Source: Cacajao melanocephalus (Eukaryota; Chordata; Mammalia; Primates; Pitheciidae). From it: a stretch of DNA of 64,000 bases. Positions 1-13,110 of the stretch are shown here, one piece after another. The DNA lies in the NCBI GenBank assembly GCA_963573385.1, contig CAUYLG010021559.1, positions 1-64,000 on the forward strand, in the 5' to 3' direction. Every line of letters begins with the position of its first letter. Position 1 is the first letter of the stretch. Below the pieces are notes generated by a model that did no database searches, was not told where the DNA came from, and was given only the letters and a program-made list of their open reading frames with translations. The translations under genes and the position numbers were made by a program.

Positions 1-1525
1 ATAATCCATTTAAAAAAAATGGAACCTTCCCTAAGCAAAAAGAACAAAGCTGGAGACATCAAGCTACCTGACTTCAAACTATACTACAAGGCTACAATAA
101 TCAAAACAGCATGGTACTGGTACCAAAACAGAGATATAGACCAATGGAACAGAACAGAAGCCTTGGAGGGAACATCACACATCTACAACCATCTAATCTT
201 TGACAAACCTGACAAAAACAAGCAATGGGGAAAGAATTCCCTGTTTAATAAATGGTGTTGGGAAAACTGGCTAGCCACATGCAGAAAGCAGAAACTGGAC
301 TCCTTCCTGACACCTTGCACTAAAATTAACACCAGATGGTTTAAAGACTTAAACATAAGACCTAACACCATAAAAACCCTAGAAGAAAACCTAGGCAAAA
401 CCATTCAGGACATAGGCATAGGCAAGGACCTCATGACTAAAACACTAAAAGCAATGACAACAAAAGCCAAAATAGACAAATGGGATCTAATTAAACTCCA
501 GAGCTCCTGTACAGCAAAAGAAACAACCATTAGAGTGAACCGACAACCAACAGAATGGGAAAAAATTTTTGCAATCTACCCATCTGTCAAAGGGCCAATA
601 TCCAGAATCTACAAAGAACTAAAACAGATTTACAAGAAAAAAACAAACAAGCCCATTCAAAAGTGGGTGAAGGAGATGAACAGACACTTTCAAAAGAAGA
701 CATTTATGAGGCCAACAAACATATGAAAAAATGCTCATCATTACTGGTCATTAGAGAAATGTAAATCAAAACCACATTGAGATACCATCTCATGCCAGTT
801 AGAATAGCGATCATTAAAAAATCTGGAGACAACAGATGCTGGAGAGGATGTGGAGAAATAGGAACACTTTTACACTGTTAGTAGGAGTGTAAATTAGTTC
901 AACCATTTTGGCAGACAGTGGCAATTCCTCAAGGACCTAGATATAGAAATTCCATTTGACCCAGCAATCCTATTAGTGGGTGTATATCCAAAGAATTATA
1001 AATCATTATTATAAAGACACATGCACACATATGTTCATTGCAGCACTGTTTACAGTAGCAAAGACCTGGAACCAACCCAAATGCCCATTGATGATAGACT
1101 GGACAAGGAAAATGTGGCACATATACACCATAAAATAGTATGCAGCCATAAAAAACGATGAGTTTGTGTCCTTTGTAGGGACATGAATGAATCTGGAAAC
1201 CATCATTCTCAGCAAACTGACACAAGAACAGAAAAACAAACACCACATGTTCTCACTCATAAGTGGGTGTTGAACAATGAGAACACATGGACACAGGGAG
1301 GGGAGCATCATACACTGGGGTCTGTTGGGGGGCACTAGGGGAGGAACAGTGTGGGGAGGGAGGTTGGGGAGGGATAACGGGGGAGAAATGCCAGATATAG
1401 GTGATGGGGGATGGAGGCAGCAAACCACATTGCCATGTATGTACCTATGCAACAATCCTGCATGTTTTGCACATGTACCCCAGAACCTAAAGTGCAATAA
1501 AATATATATTTTTAAAAAAAAAAAA
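1..1525 (+). mobile_element. L1 (LINE-1) 3' end, primate L1PA-like, cut by window edge
   Basis: This is the C-terminal part of an L1 ORF2 followed by the 3' UTR and an A-tail at 1514-1525. The open stretch 19-726 reads like the end of L1 ORF2p (for example [17 protein letters not shown] and [10 protein letters not shown]). Near 685-690 one base is missing in the codons for 'RHFSKED', so the frame breaks; the frame continues at 555-764 with [10 protein letters not shown]. Further stops make it non-coding today. The 5' part lies outside the window, so a target-site duplication cannot be checked. The high similarity to the L1 at 35105-39500 suggests a primate-age copy. Orientation is the same as the host gene. 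Confidence 0.93.
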
Positions 1526-3003
1526 CCTCTTAGGGAAAAAAAGAGGTAAATCTTCATGACCTAGCATTGTCAATATTATTAGATGACACCAAAAGCACAG
1601 CAACAAAGTTTTTAAAAATAGATAAATTAGACTTCATCAAAATTTAAAACTATTATGTATCAAAGAACACCATCAAGAAAGTGAAGAGACAACCTACCGC
1701 ATGTGATTTGCAAATTATATATCTGATAGGATATGTATCCTGGTGTATATATGAATATAGAGAGAGAAAACATTCTAGTATATTCCAGTACCCAGAATAT
1801 ACAATCAGCCCACCCTCCCATATCTCCAGGTTCCACATCCACAGATTCAACCAAGTGCAGATCAAAAATATTCAGAGAAAAAAAATAAATAAATAACAAT
1901 ATAACAATAAAAATAATACAATAAAAAACAGCATGTATAACTATTTGCATAGCATTTTCATTGTATTAGGTATTATAGGTAATATAGAGACTATTTATAC
2001 TGGAAGATGTGCATAGGTTATATGTAAATACTGTGCTATTTTATATAAGGGATTTGAGCATCTGCAGATTCTACTATCCATGGAGAGTCCTCGGAACCTA
2101 ATCCTCCGTGGATACCAAGGGATGACTGTATAAATAACTCTTAAAACTCAACAACAAAAAGACAAACAACCCTATTTAAAAATAATCAAAGGACTTGATA
2201 GACATTTCTTCAAAGAAGATATGCAAATGGTATACAAAGACATGAAAAAATGCTCAGTATCATTAGTCATTAGGGAAATACAAGTAAAAAACACAATGAG
2301 GTACCACTTAATACCCACTAGGATGCCTATAATTTTTTAACAGAAATAACAAATGTTGGCAAGGATGTAGAGAAATTGGAACCCCTGTACATTACTGGTA
2401 GAAACACAAAATGGCTCACCCACTGTGGGAAACAGTGTGGCAGTTTATTAGAAAGTGAAATGTAGAATAACCATATAACCCTACATTTCCATCCCCAGGT
2501 ATATACCCAAAAGAATGGAAAACAGGTATTCAAACAAGTACATGTACATACATGATCATAGCAGCACAATTCACAGTACCCAAGATGTGAAAACAGCCCA
2601 AGTGTTCATCAACAAATGAATGGATGAACAAAATGAGGTTGTATGTATTACAGTGGAATAGCGTTCAGACATTTGTATGTATTGCAATAAAATGGCATTC
2701 AGCCATAAATAGGAATGAAGTATTGACACATGCTACAATGTGGATGAACCTCCAAAATGTTATGCTCAGTGAAAGAAGCCAGATAAAAAAAGTCACATAA
2801 TGTATGATTCCACTTTTATGAAATATCCAGAATAGGCAAATCCACAGAGACAGAACACAGATTTTTGGTTGCTAGGGACTGAGGCCTTTAGGGATTAGGA
2901 AGAAGCTACTTAATGCATAAGGGGATTTTATTTTGGAGCAATAGAAATGTCTGAAAGTAGATAGAGGTGGTAGTTGAACTAAGTGCCGTTGAATAGTTCA
3001 CTT
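1526..3003 (+). mobile_element. Older L1M fragment (ORF2 C-terminus and 3' UTR), interrupted by a Tigger
   Basis: The sequence starts inside old L1 ORF2 ('gacaccaaaagcacagcaac', then 'aagtgaagagacaacctacc'). It is interrupted at 1802-2128 by a DNA transposon and resumes at about 2131 with 'aaactcaacaacaaaaagac', the expected next L1 segment. It runs on through the 'atgaaaaaatgctcagtatc' region to the 3' UTR. Divergence is clearly higher than in the L1 at 1-1525, and many stops are present. An AluS sits at its 3' edge. Confidence 0.85.
1802..2128. mobile_element. Tigger-type (pogo/Tc1-mariner) non-autonomous DNA transposon
   Basis: The element has inverted ends: 'caatcagcccaccctcccat' on the left and 'gataccaagggatgactg' on the right. 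It is flanked on both sides by the dinucleotide TA (1800-1801 and 2129-2130), the target of Tc1/mariner elements. Internal phrases such as 'ccacagattcaacca' and 'tctgcagattctactatcca' match the known Tigger3/4-like short elements. No transposase frame remains. Naming within the Tigger group is from memory and could be off. Confidence 0.8.
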
Positions 3004-3020
3004 AGAAATGTGTTAATGTT

Positions 3021-3343
<323 letters not shown>

Positions 3344-3517
3344 TTAATCTTCAATAAAGCATTAAAGAAAAAGCTTTAAAGGCATGATTCATTCAGGATA
3401 GCCAAGTTTTAGGTGTAGCCCAGGTTTATTTACCCCTTCAAACATCAAAACTCCCAAGAGTGAACCAGGAAGAAATTGAGTCCCTGAACAGACCAATAAT
3501 GAGTTCTGAAATAGGAG

Positions 3518-3864
3518 TGAAATGGTTTGGCTGTGTCCCCACCTAAATCTCATTTTGAATTCCCACATGTTGTGGGAGGGACCTAGTAATTGAATCCTGG
3601 GGACAGGTCATTCCTGTGCTGATCTTGTGATAGCGAATAAGTCTCACAAGATCTGATGGTTTTAAAAAGGGGAGTTTCCCTGCACAAACTCTTTTTGCCT
3701 GCTGCCATCCATGTAAGACGTGACTTGCTCCTCCTTGCCTTCTACCATAATTGTGAGGCCTCCTCAGCCATGTGGAACTGTGAGTCCCCATTAAGCCTCT
3801 TTCTTTTTTGAATTGCCCAGTCTCAGGTATGTCTTTATCAGTAGCATGAAAACAGATTAATACA
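3518..3864 (+). repeat. 5' LTR of the MaLR provirus
   Basis: This LTR begins 'tgaaatggtttggctgtgtc' and ends 'aacagattaataca'. It contains the MaLR landmarks 'gaattcccacatgttgtggg', 'taagacgtgacttgctcctc' and the polyadenylation-region phrase 'ccattaagcctctttc'. It matches the 3' LTR along its length with scattered substitutions and small indels. Confidence 0.9.
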
Positions 3865-5424
3865 GTAAATTGGTACCAGTAGAGTTGGGGCACTGCTGAA
3901 AAGATACCTGAAAATGTGGAAGCAACTTTGGAACTGGGTAATAGGAGTGCCCAGAAGAAGATAGGAAAATGTGGGAAAGTTTAGAACTTCCTAAAGATTT
4001 GTTGAATGGCTTTAACTGAAATGCTGATAGCGATATGGACAATAAAGTCCAGGCTGAGGTGGTCTCAGATGGAAATGAGGAACTTACTGGGAATTGGAGC
4101 AAAGGTGACTCTTGTTATGTTTTAGCAAAGAGACTGGCAACATTTTGCCTATGCCGTAGAGATTTGTGGAACTTTGAACCTGAGAGAGATGATTTAGGGT
4201 ATCTGGCAGAATAAATTTCTAAGTAGCAAAGCATTGAAGTTGTGACTTGGGTGCTGTTAAAGGCAGTTTTATAAGGGAAACAGAACACAAAAGTTCTGAA
4301 AATTTGCAGCCTGACAATGCAGTAGAAAAGAAAATCCCATTTTCTGAGGAGAAATTCAAGCCAGCCGGCTGCAGAAATTTGCATAAGTAACAAGGAGTTG
4401 AATGTTAATCTCTGAGACAATGGAGAAAATGTCTCTAGGGCATGTCAGAGATCTTCCTGGCAGCCCCTCCCATCCAGGCCCTGAGACCTAGGAGGAAAAA
4501 GTGGTTTCATGGGCCAGGACCAGGGTTGCCATGTTGTGTGCAGTATAGGGACTTGGTGCCCTGCATTCCAGCCGCTCCAGCCGTGGCTAAAAGGGACCAA
4601 CATAGAGCTTGGGCTGTGACTTCAGAGGGTGCAAGCCCCAAGGCTTGGCATCTTCCATGTGATGTTGAGATTGTGAGTGCACAGAAGTCAGAATTGAGTT
4701 TGGAAAACTCTGCCTAGATTTCAGAGGATGTATGGAAACACCTAGATGCCCAGGCAAAAGTTTGCTGCAGGAGTCGGGTCCTCATGAGAACGTCTGCTAG
4801 GTCAATGCAGAAGGGAAATGTGGGGTTGGAGCCTCCACATACAATCCCTACTGAGGCAGCACCTAGTGGAGCTGTGAGAAGAGGGCCACCGTGCTCCTGA
4901 CACCAGAATGGTAGATCCACTGACAGCTTACACTGTGTGCCTGGAAAATCCACAGACACTCAAGGCCACCCCATGAAAGCAGCTAGGATAGGGGCTATAT
5001 ACCCTGCAAAGCCATGGGGCAGAGCTATCCAAGGCCGTGGGAGCCTACCTTTTGCATCAGCGTGTCCTGGTTGTGAGACATAGAGTCAAAGGAGATCATT
5101 TTGGAGCTTTGAGATTTGACTGCCCTGCTGGATTTTGGACTTGCATGGGACCTGTAGCTTCTTTGTTTTGGCCAGTTTCTCTCATTTGGAATGGCTGTTT
5201 TTACCAAGTACCTGTACCCCTGTTGTATCTGGGAAGTAACTAACTTGCTTTTGATTTTACAGGCTTATAGGCAGAAGGGACTTGCTTTGTCTCAGAAGAG
5301 ACTTTGGACTGTGGACTTTTTGAGTTAATGCTGAAATGAGTTAAGACTTGGGGGACTGTTGGAAAGATATAATTGGTTTTGAAATCTGAGGACATGTGAT
5401 TTGGGAGGGGGCAAGGGAGGGAAA

Positions 5425-5777
5425 TAATACGGTTTGGCTGTGTCCTCACCCAAATTTCATCTTGAATTCCCACGTGTTGCGGGAAGGACTCAGTAGGAGG
5501 TAACTGAATCATGGGGCCAGGAATTTCCCATGCTGTTCTCATGATAGCAAATAAGTCTCATGAGATCTGATGGTTTTAAAAAAGGGAGTTTCACTGCACA
5601 AGGTTTTTTTTGCCTGCTGCCATCCGTGTAAGACGTGACTTGCTCCTTTGCTTTCCACCATGATTGTGAGGCCTCTCCAGCCATGTGGAACTGTGAGTTC
5701 TCCATTAAACCTCTTTCTTTGTGAACTGACCAGTCTCAGGTACATCTTTATCAGTGGTATGAAAACAGATTAATACA
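5425..5777 (+). repeat. 3' LTR of the MaLR provirus
   Basis: This is a second copy of the LTR, starting 'taatacggtttggctgtgtc' and ending 'aacagattaataca'. Relative to the 5' LTR it retains 'gtaggaggtaactgaatcat' and has an altered first dinucleotide. The visible differences between the two LTRs reflect substitutions since insertion. Confidence 0.9.
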
Positions 5778-8486
5778 GGCACTAATAAACAGCCTACCAA
5801 CCAAAAATAACCCCAGGACCAGATGGATTTTTACCTCTGGCTAGATTCTGCCAGAGGTACAAAAAAGAGCTGGTACCATTTCTACTGATACTATTCCAAA
5901 CAATTGAAAAGGAGGGACTTCTCCCTAACTTGTTCTATGAAGCCATTATCCTGATACCAAAACCTGGCAGATATACAACAGAAAAAGAAACTTCACGCCA
6001 ATATCCTTGATTAACATTGATGCAAAAATCTTCACAAAAATATTGGCAAACCAAATCCAACAGCTTATCAAAAAGCTTGTCTACCATGATCAAGTTGGCT
6101 TTATCCCCAGTATGCAAGGTTAGTTCAACATATACAAATCAATAAGTGTCATTCATCACATACACAGAACCAAAGACAAAAACCACATGATTATCTTAAT
6201 AGATGCAGAAAGGGCCTTTGATAAAATTCAACATTCCTTCATCTTAAAAACTCTCAATAAACTAGGTGTTGAAGGAACATATTTCAAAATAATAAGAACT
6301 GTATATGGTAAACCTTACAGCCAATATCATACTGAATGGGCACAAGCTGAAAGGATTCCCCTTGAAAACCAGCAGAAGACAAGAATGCCCTCTCTCATCA
6401 CTCCTATGCAGCATAGTATAGGAAGTTCTGGCCAGAGCAATCAGGCAAGAGTAAAAAATAAAGGATATTCAAATAGGAAGATAGGAAGTCAAATTATCTT
6501 TTTGCAGATGACAGATCCTACATTCCTATATGTAGAAAACCCCATCACCTCAGCCCAAAGCTTCTTAAGCTGATAAGCAACTTCTGCAAAGTCTCCGGAT
6601 ATAACATCAACATGCAAACATTGCTAGCATTCCTATACACCAGCAGCAGGCAAGCAGAGAGTGAAATCATGAATTAACTCCCATTCACAGTTGCCACAAA
6701 AAAAATAAAATACCTAGGAATACAGCTAATAAGGGAATTGAAGGACCTCTTCAAGGAGGACTACAATCCACTCTGAAAGAAATCAGAGAGGACACAAACG
6801 AAAAACTTTCCATGATCATGGAAGAATCAATATCCTGAAAATGGCGATACTGCCCAGAGTAATTTATAGATTTAATGCTATTTCCATTAAACTACCATTG
6901 ACTTTCTTCACAGAGTTAGAAAGAAACTACTTTAAAATTCATATGGAACCAAAAAAAGAGCCTGTATAGCCAAGACAATCCTAAGCAAAAAGAACAAAGC
7001 TGGAGGCATCACACTACCCAACTTCAATCTATACTACAAGGCTACAGTAACCAAAACAGGATGATACCGGTACAAATACAGGCACATAGACCAATGGAAG
7101 AGAATAGAGAGCCTAGAAATAAGGCCACACATCTACAGCCATCTGATTTTCAATAAAGCTGACAAAATCAATGCATGGGGAAAGACTCAATATTCAACAA
7201 ATGGTGCTAGGGTAACTGGTTAGCTATATGCAGCAGATTGAAGCTGGACCCCTTCCTTACACCATATACAAAAATCAACTCAAGATGGATTAAAGACTTA
7301 AATGTAAAATCCAAAACTATTAAAACTCTAGAAGAAAATCTGGGCATTCAGGACATAGACACAGGCAAAGATTTGTCCACTCAGGACACAGGCATGACCA
7401 AAGATTTCATAATGAAAACACCAAAAGGAATTGCAGTGAAAGCAAAAATTGACAAATGGGCTGTATTAAACTAAAGAGCTTCTGCACAGTGAAAGAAACC
7501 ATCATCAAAGTGAACAGACAACATAGAGAATAGGAGAATATTTTTGCAGTCTGTCCATCTGACAAAGGTTTAATATCCAGAGTCTACAAGGAACTTAAGA
7601 AATTTATAAGAAAAAAAAAACCCATTAATAAGTGGGCCAAGGACATGAACAGACACTTCTCAAAAGAAGCCATAAATGCAGCCAACAAACATGAAAAAAC
7701 CTCAATATCACTGATCATTAGAGAAATGCAAATCAAAATCACAATGAGATACCATCTCGTGCCAATCAGAATGGCTATTATTAGAAAGCCAAAAACAAAT
7801 AGATGCTGGTGAGGTTGTGGAGAAAAAGGAATAATTTTACACTGTTAGTGGGAGTATAAATTAGTTCATGGTTCATCCATCGTGGAGGACAGTGTGGCAA
7901 TTCCTCAAAGAACTAGAGGTAGAAATATCATGACCCAGCAATCCCATTACTGGGTATCTACCCAAAGGACTATAAATAATTCTACTATAAGGATACATGC
8001 ACGCATCTGTTCACTGCAGCACTATTCACAATAGCAAAGACATGGAATCAACCTAAATGTCCATCAATGATAGACTGGATAAAGAAAATGTGGTACATAT
8101 ACACCATGGAATACTATACAGCCATAGAAAGGAACAAGATCATGTCCTTTGTGGGGACGTAGAGCTGGAAGCCATTATCCTCAGCAAACTAATGCAAGAA
8201 CAGAAAACCAAACACTGCATGTGCTCACAAGTTGTAGCTGAATGATTGATGAGAACGCATGGACACATGGAGTGAGGACAACACACGCTAGGGCCTGTCA
8301 GGGGTTGGGGAAAGAAGAGCATCAGGAAGAATAGCTAATGGGTGCTGGGCTTAATACCCAGGTGATGGGATATCTGTGCAGCAAACCACCATGGCATACA
8401 TTTACCTATGTAATAAACCTGCACACCCTGCACATGTACCCCTGAACTTAAAAGTTGAAAAAAAAATTATTTGTGATTTTGTTCTG

Positions 8487-8625
8487 TATTCTCTGCTACA
8501 TGTAAGCTTCAAGAAGGCAAAGACAGGGTCACTCTGGCTTACCACTAGATTCCCAGCCATTAGATATGTGCCAGGCATATAGTAGAGCCTCAATAAATAT
8601 TTTTTGAATGACAGAATGGGTAAAT
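8487..8625 (+). mobile_element. L2 3' end fragment
   Basis: The sequence reads 'ttcaagaaggcaaagacagg', then 'gtgccaggcatatagtagag' and 'cctcaataaatattttttga'. This is the characteristic L2 3'-UTR pattern (sense strand), with moderate divergence typical of an ancient mammalian repeat. Confidence 0.75.
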
Positions 8626-10137
8626 AAGTGAAAGCAGACCATGCTTTCTGCAAACTCCCAAAGAAGCACTATTTAATTTTTATGTAGTGTCTATGCTATT
8701 TTCTTGCTTAACCTTTATTTTAAAACTAAGCTGTATGTGCTAAAAACAAAATGACTTTGCAGTTGGACATAGAAAAGATAGTAGTTAGTGGTGAGCCGGG
8801 GGAGATGAGTGAATTTCCATTTAGTGCTGCAGAACATCCAGCTGCCAGGTAATAGATGGTCCTAAAGCTCTGTCATAGTTTGGTTTCATAAAAATGAGAC
8901 TAAAGTCCCTTTCCAAGTATTACACCATGAAGTCTCAGAGAAAGCTTTAGAGCTGGTAGTTCTAGGGCTTAATGGTTAGTCTTTATTTTAAAATAATCAA
9001 TTTTTTTTAAATTTCTCCTTTTATTGCCAATTTTATACTACTCACAGTTGCCCTTAAAGAATAATCCAATGAGAGGTGAAACAGTTCTAGGTGCAAAGGG
9101 AGAGTAGATATAGAGAAAGAAAAGATGATGGATGATGCAGATTGGATTTGAGACTTTTAATGTGAAATCTGATCTGCAGGTCAACCATGTTCCTTTAAGA
9201 TTCAGATTGTAGTTTTGTGATAGTCCCTGCCTTGTTCTATCTTCCATAAAAGCTTAGGAATTTATGATTACTCGCAATTTGTTGTCTTTCTCTTGTTAGT
9301 TGGAAATTCAAGTTTTGTGTTCATACATTTCAAATTTTGTATGCCATTGTATCCTTATACTTGTCACACAAGCCCAATAAGCTCAAGTTTCCATGATTCC
9401 CGTCATAGGGTTCAGAAGACAGCACTTTAGTTCAGGTTTTTACTGGCCTCCAGAATTCTCTTCATCTTCTCATTTTAAAATCTTCATTTATTAATATTGG
9501 CATTGATGTGGAAATTATCTTTTTCTGTCTTAAAGGAATTTTGAAGTATATGTCAAATATATCTGAAGTTAGGTTACTTTAGTTATGTTTTTTGAAATGT
9601 TTACTATTTTGAGAGTTCATTTGCTCAGTTACTTTATATAGATCTTCTAAATATTGATGGCAAAGGATGGATGGACAAAGAACATCTGAAAACTAATATT
9701 TGTAAATCTAGCACATTTTTAATGTCTAGAGCATTAGGACATTTAGAAATCATTACACTGCTGATGAGTATTTAAGTTTTTAGTTAGATGACTGATTTTC
9801 CTTTTTCAGATTAGGACATTAGGATCTAATCAGAAAAATGCCATGGCTAGGATGCATAGAAACCTCTTCTATTTGCTTTTATAAACTGTGTGAATTATAC
9901 ATAAGGAAGTTTTTTGAGGGAAGATTCATTGAATTTTCATGACTACATACATTCACATATACACACACAAAATTTTTCCACTGCATTCTAAAAACAGAAA
10001 CTTTACTAATGAAAATCAAACATATATAGAAATTATTGTGAATAAAATTAAAAACTATGCTTAAGCTAGCCACCTAAAGTTATTTTTCCTTTGGTGTATT
10101 TCCTTTCACACTTTTTCCCATTCACAATTTTTTTTAC
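8626..10137. other. Intronic DNA without recognisable repeat or gene
   Basis: I looked on both strands and found only short frames with stops and AT-rich unique-looking DNA. No splice-flanked coding segment stands out. It presumably belongs to the intron upstream of the exon at 12145. Confidence 0.5.
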
Positions 10138-10413
10138 TTCTTTTTTTTTTTTTTTTTTTTTTTTTTAAGACAAGGTCTCTCTCTGTCTCCCAGGCTGGCA
10201 TGCAGTGGTGCAATCACAGCTCACTGCAGCCTCCACCTCTCAGGCTCAAGTGATTCTCTCATCTCAGCCTCCTGAGTGGCTGGTTATTTATTTATTTAAG
10301 AGAGATGGGTTTTGGCTGTGTTACCCAGGCTGGTCTTGAACTTGGGCGTGAAATTCTCCCACCTCAGCCTCTCAAAGTGCTGGGATTACAGGCTTGAGCC
10401 ACCACACCCAACC
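10138..10413 (-). mobile_element. AluJ-like SINE, antisense
   Basis: A T-run (about 10141-10166) is followed by the reverse complement of an Alu: 'gacaaggtctctctctgtct', 'gcagtggtgcaatcacagct' and 'gctgggattacaggcttgag'. Many substitutions and a shortened middle ('ctggttatttatttatttaa') suggest the old AluJ class. Confidence 0.9.
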
Positions 10414-10439
10414 CATTCATGTATTTTATAAATTTATTT

Positions 10440-10800
10440 TCTGTGGTTGAGATAGAGTTTTTGTATCTATTTTTTTCATTTAACTTCTTATCTCAAGCCT
10501 TTCCCATTTCATGAAGACATATTCATAAATTCAATTTATTGTGGCTCTTCACTGTCTCATCCCATGAAATACTGTAATGTGCTTAACACTCCTCAAGTGA
10601 TAGAAATTTATTTTTCAGAAATTGTAAACACTTATTTGCATAGATCCTTGAGTTTCTGATTTTTTTAAATTTTAGAATAGATTCATAAAATGAAATTATT
10701 GAGTAAAATGGTATGAACATTTTTAAGCCTTTGGTACACATAGTAAATTCTTTCTAGGATATTAATACTAATTTATATTCTCACTTGCTACAAATGACAA
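10440..10800 (-). mobile_element. Very old L1 (L1ME/L1MC-like) fragment, antisense
   Basis: Phrases such as 'attattgagtaaaatggtat' and 'gaacatttttaagcctttgg' followed by 'actaatttatattctcactt' resemble the reverse complement of the old L1 ORF2 C-terminal and 3' region. Divergence is high, so the ends are approximate. Confidence 0.55.
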
Positions 10801-10859
10801 GACTTAATGTATTTACTATAAAAGAGGTCATATAAATAAATAGAAAAAAAGTATTAATA

Positions 10860-11500
10860 GTAGAATGGCTTACAAACATGAACAGAACATTTACTAAAAA
10901 GAAAATTACAGAGAGACATCTGCACTCATATGTTTATTGCAGCACCATTCATAATAGTTGAGATACAGAATCAACATAGGTGTCCAACAACAGATGAATG
11001 AATAAAGAAAATGTGGTATATATACACCATGGAATACTATTCAGCCATAAAAAAAAGAATGAATTCCTGTCATTTGCAACAACATGGATAGAAACTGGAC
11101 ATTATGTTAAGTGAAATAAGCCAGGAACAGAAAGTTAAACACCATATATTCTCACGCATATGGAAGCTTTAAAAAGCTGATTTCTTAGAAGTAAAAAGAA
11201 GAACAGAGAATTCTAGATGCTGGGAGTGGTAGGGGGAAGGGAGAGCTAAAGAAAGATTTGTTAAAGAATACAAATATATGGCTAGATAGGAGGACTACCA
11301 CTGTAAGAGGAGTATACATAACAATATATGTTATATACTTTCAAATACATTGGAAGATATTGAATGTACCCACCAAAAAGGAATAATAAATGTTTGAGAT
11401 GATGAATATGCTAATTATCCTCATCTGTTCACCATATATTCCATGTATCTAAACATCACTATGAATATGTACAATTCCTATTTATCTATTAAAAACAATT
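10860..11500 (+). mobile_element. L1M ORF2 C-terminus and 3' UTR, sense
   Basis: The run 'tgtttattgcagcaccattc', 'aaaatgtggtatatatacac', 'catggaatactattcagcca' is diagnostic of the end of L1 ORF2. It is followed by an L1MA/MB-type 3' UTR ('gatgctgggagtggtagggg') and ends near 'ttaaaaacaatttttaaaaa'. Confidence 0.88.
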
Positions 11501-11899
11501 TTTAAAAAATAAAATGTAAATATTCCTGACATTTAAATATATATGAATGAAATTAAAATCTAATGCTACTGTAAGTATGATAAGCTATTATTTTGAAAAT
11601 ATTAAAAGGTAAGATGCTAACAGAGGAAGCTGGGTAAAGAGTAATAAGAAACTCTCTGAACTTTAACTTTTCTAAAAGTCTAAAATTATTTCAAAATAAA
11701 AAGTTAAAAAACTAATTTACTCATATAATGGCTGTGGGTACTTAGGTTATTCAGTATCTTTGTACTTATTGATATCACATAAATAAGCTGATGTACTCCC
11801 AGAAATCTTAAATGGTGCATACCTAACTAGTTTTCTCAAGTCACACTTCTAGTATTAAAAAGCAAATACGGAATATTTCCAATGCATGGTCTTATTTCT

Positions 11900-12035
11900 T
11901 GTACAATTCTCTGAACTCACTTCATATAAGCTTTATCTCATTTAATCCTGTCTATCCTAGGAAGCAAGCAGTAAAATTATCATGCTCATTTTACAGATGA
12001 GGAAATGAGGGCTGAAAGGTTGAATAACTCATGCA
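11900..12035 (-). mobile_element. MIR SINE fragment, antisense
   Basis: The sequence 'ctcatttaatcctgtctatc', then 'cattttacagatgaggaaat', matches the reverse complement of MIR. It lies about 110 bp upstream of the exon at 12145. Confidence 0.8.
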
Positions 12036-12144
12036 AAGTCATATATGCTAAAATCTTTTATTTTAATTGGTTTCATTTATATGATATGTCCATTTGGCAG
12101 AAATGGCTTACATTTTGAAAATGAATGTTTGTCTTTATTTCCAG

Positions 12145-12309
12145 CCATCTATGGTGTTCCCTTTTCAACAGATGAGCCTACAGACATTATACCACGAAGC
12201 TGTCAACTAACGACAGATGTTCCACACGTCACACAGTTGCTAAACATGACTAAACTTCGCCAGACTGAAATAAAATTTGGAGGCCATCCTCTAAGATCAG
12301 CAGAATCAG
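12145..12309 (+). CDS. Internal coding exon A of an unrecognised large gene
   Basis: This 165-bp exon (55 codons, phase 1 at both ends) has a strong acceptor, 'ttgtctttatttccag', and donor 'atcag|gtacac'. Only one frame is open; the other two hit stops within the exon. It reads from [17 protein letters not shown] to [13 protein letters not shown]. The segment is polar with no obvious domain or membrane segment. The open frame continues a little beyond both splice sites by chance (12045-12407), but the splice signals and the phase match to the next exon define the exon. The preceding exon lies outside the window. I do not recognise the protein. Confidence 0.85.
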
Positions 12310-12970
12310 GTACACACTCAGGCACCTATGTCTGCATCTCCCCCATAAAGTGTGATTTCCTCCAAAAAAGACACTGTCCCTCATTCTTCTGTATCCTTAG
12401 CACTTAACAGAGTATGCTTGCCACATACCAGGGCAGGGGCTGCAAACTCTGATCACTAACAAGACCAGGAGGATAACATAAGTGAATAAAGTGGGCTGGT
12501 TGCCTGAGTATTTGACATATAGAAATATTTTCAGCTTCAGCTGTGAGAGAAATGGTCATGGTATTATGGGAAACAGTAACTTCAACAACTCTGCAAATAA
12601 TACATTAAATAGCAGTTAACACTGAGCCCCTGTGAGGAAGCTGTAGGGAGTAGTGGGGACTGAAGCCAACTGGAAGCTCCCTCAGTCTAAAAGGGAGAGC
12701 TACAATTCAGTTCTAGCCAGTGGTGCCTTTCAAAACGGCAGGCCCAGTCTCACTAAATCTCTGATTTTTTTCAAGAGGAGCTGGATATCCGAATGTTTAT
12801 AATAAATCTCCCAATTTTAAAACTTTGTCTAAAATTTTTCGAAAACATTCCATGGTCCAAACAAAACATGATGGGGCTGCCAGTATTCTGCCTCTGTGAT
12901 AGACACCATAGCTTTTGACCAAATGAATGAGTAGTATTTACAAATGAAGAAAATGAATATTATCTAGATG

Positions 12971-13110
12971 CGTGGTTCTCAACTACCTACATGTTAGAAT
13001 CACTTTCTTACAGGCTAGAGACATTTTTAATGTCACAATTTTTTTTTCTGATATCTGTCTCCTAAAGATTCTAATTTAATTGGCCTAGGATAGACCACTG
13101 GATCACTTAT
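12971..13110. mobile_element. MER5A-like hAT DNA transposon relic
   Basis: The sequence 'gtggttctcaactacctaca', 'tgttagaatcactttcttac' and 'gattctaatttaattggcct' follows the MER5A pattern (terminal 'agtggttctcaa' and internal 'gattctgatttaattggtct'). The right terminus is not clear. Confidence 0.65.

Larger units (their letters stand above)
3518..5777 (+). mobile_element. Complete ERVL-MaLR (THE1/MST-type) provirus
   Basis: Two direct LTRs (3518-3864 and 5425-5777) flank about 1.56 kb of internal sequence. The internal part begins 'taaattggtaccagtagag', with the typical MaLR phrase 'gaaaatgtggaagcaacttt'. MaLR internal regions are non-coding relics that were mobilised in trans by ERVL. Only short frames remain, and I see no gag, pol or env gene. 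The element interrupts an L1. The expected 5-bp duplication is not clean (aggag on the left, ggcac on the right), probably through decay. Confidence 0.9.
3445..8463 (+). mobile_element. 5'-truncated L1 (ORF2 RT region to 3' end), split by a MaLR provirus
   Basis: The left piece (about 3445-3517) holds L1 ORF2 just upstream of the reverse-transcriptase region ('ccaggaagaaattgagtccc'). The right piece (5778-8463) resumes with 'taataaacagcctaccaacc' and continues through the RT domain, the C-terminal domain and the 3' UTR to an A-rich tail at about 8457-8467. At 6187-6360 the RT motif region is readable (MIILIDAERAFDKIQ), but frameshifts and stops interrupt it, including where the FADD motif should be. 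It is intermediate in age (L1PB/L1MA-like). The two pieces abut in consensus order, so the provirus landed inside an existing L1. Confidence 0.88.
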
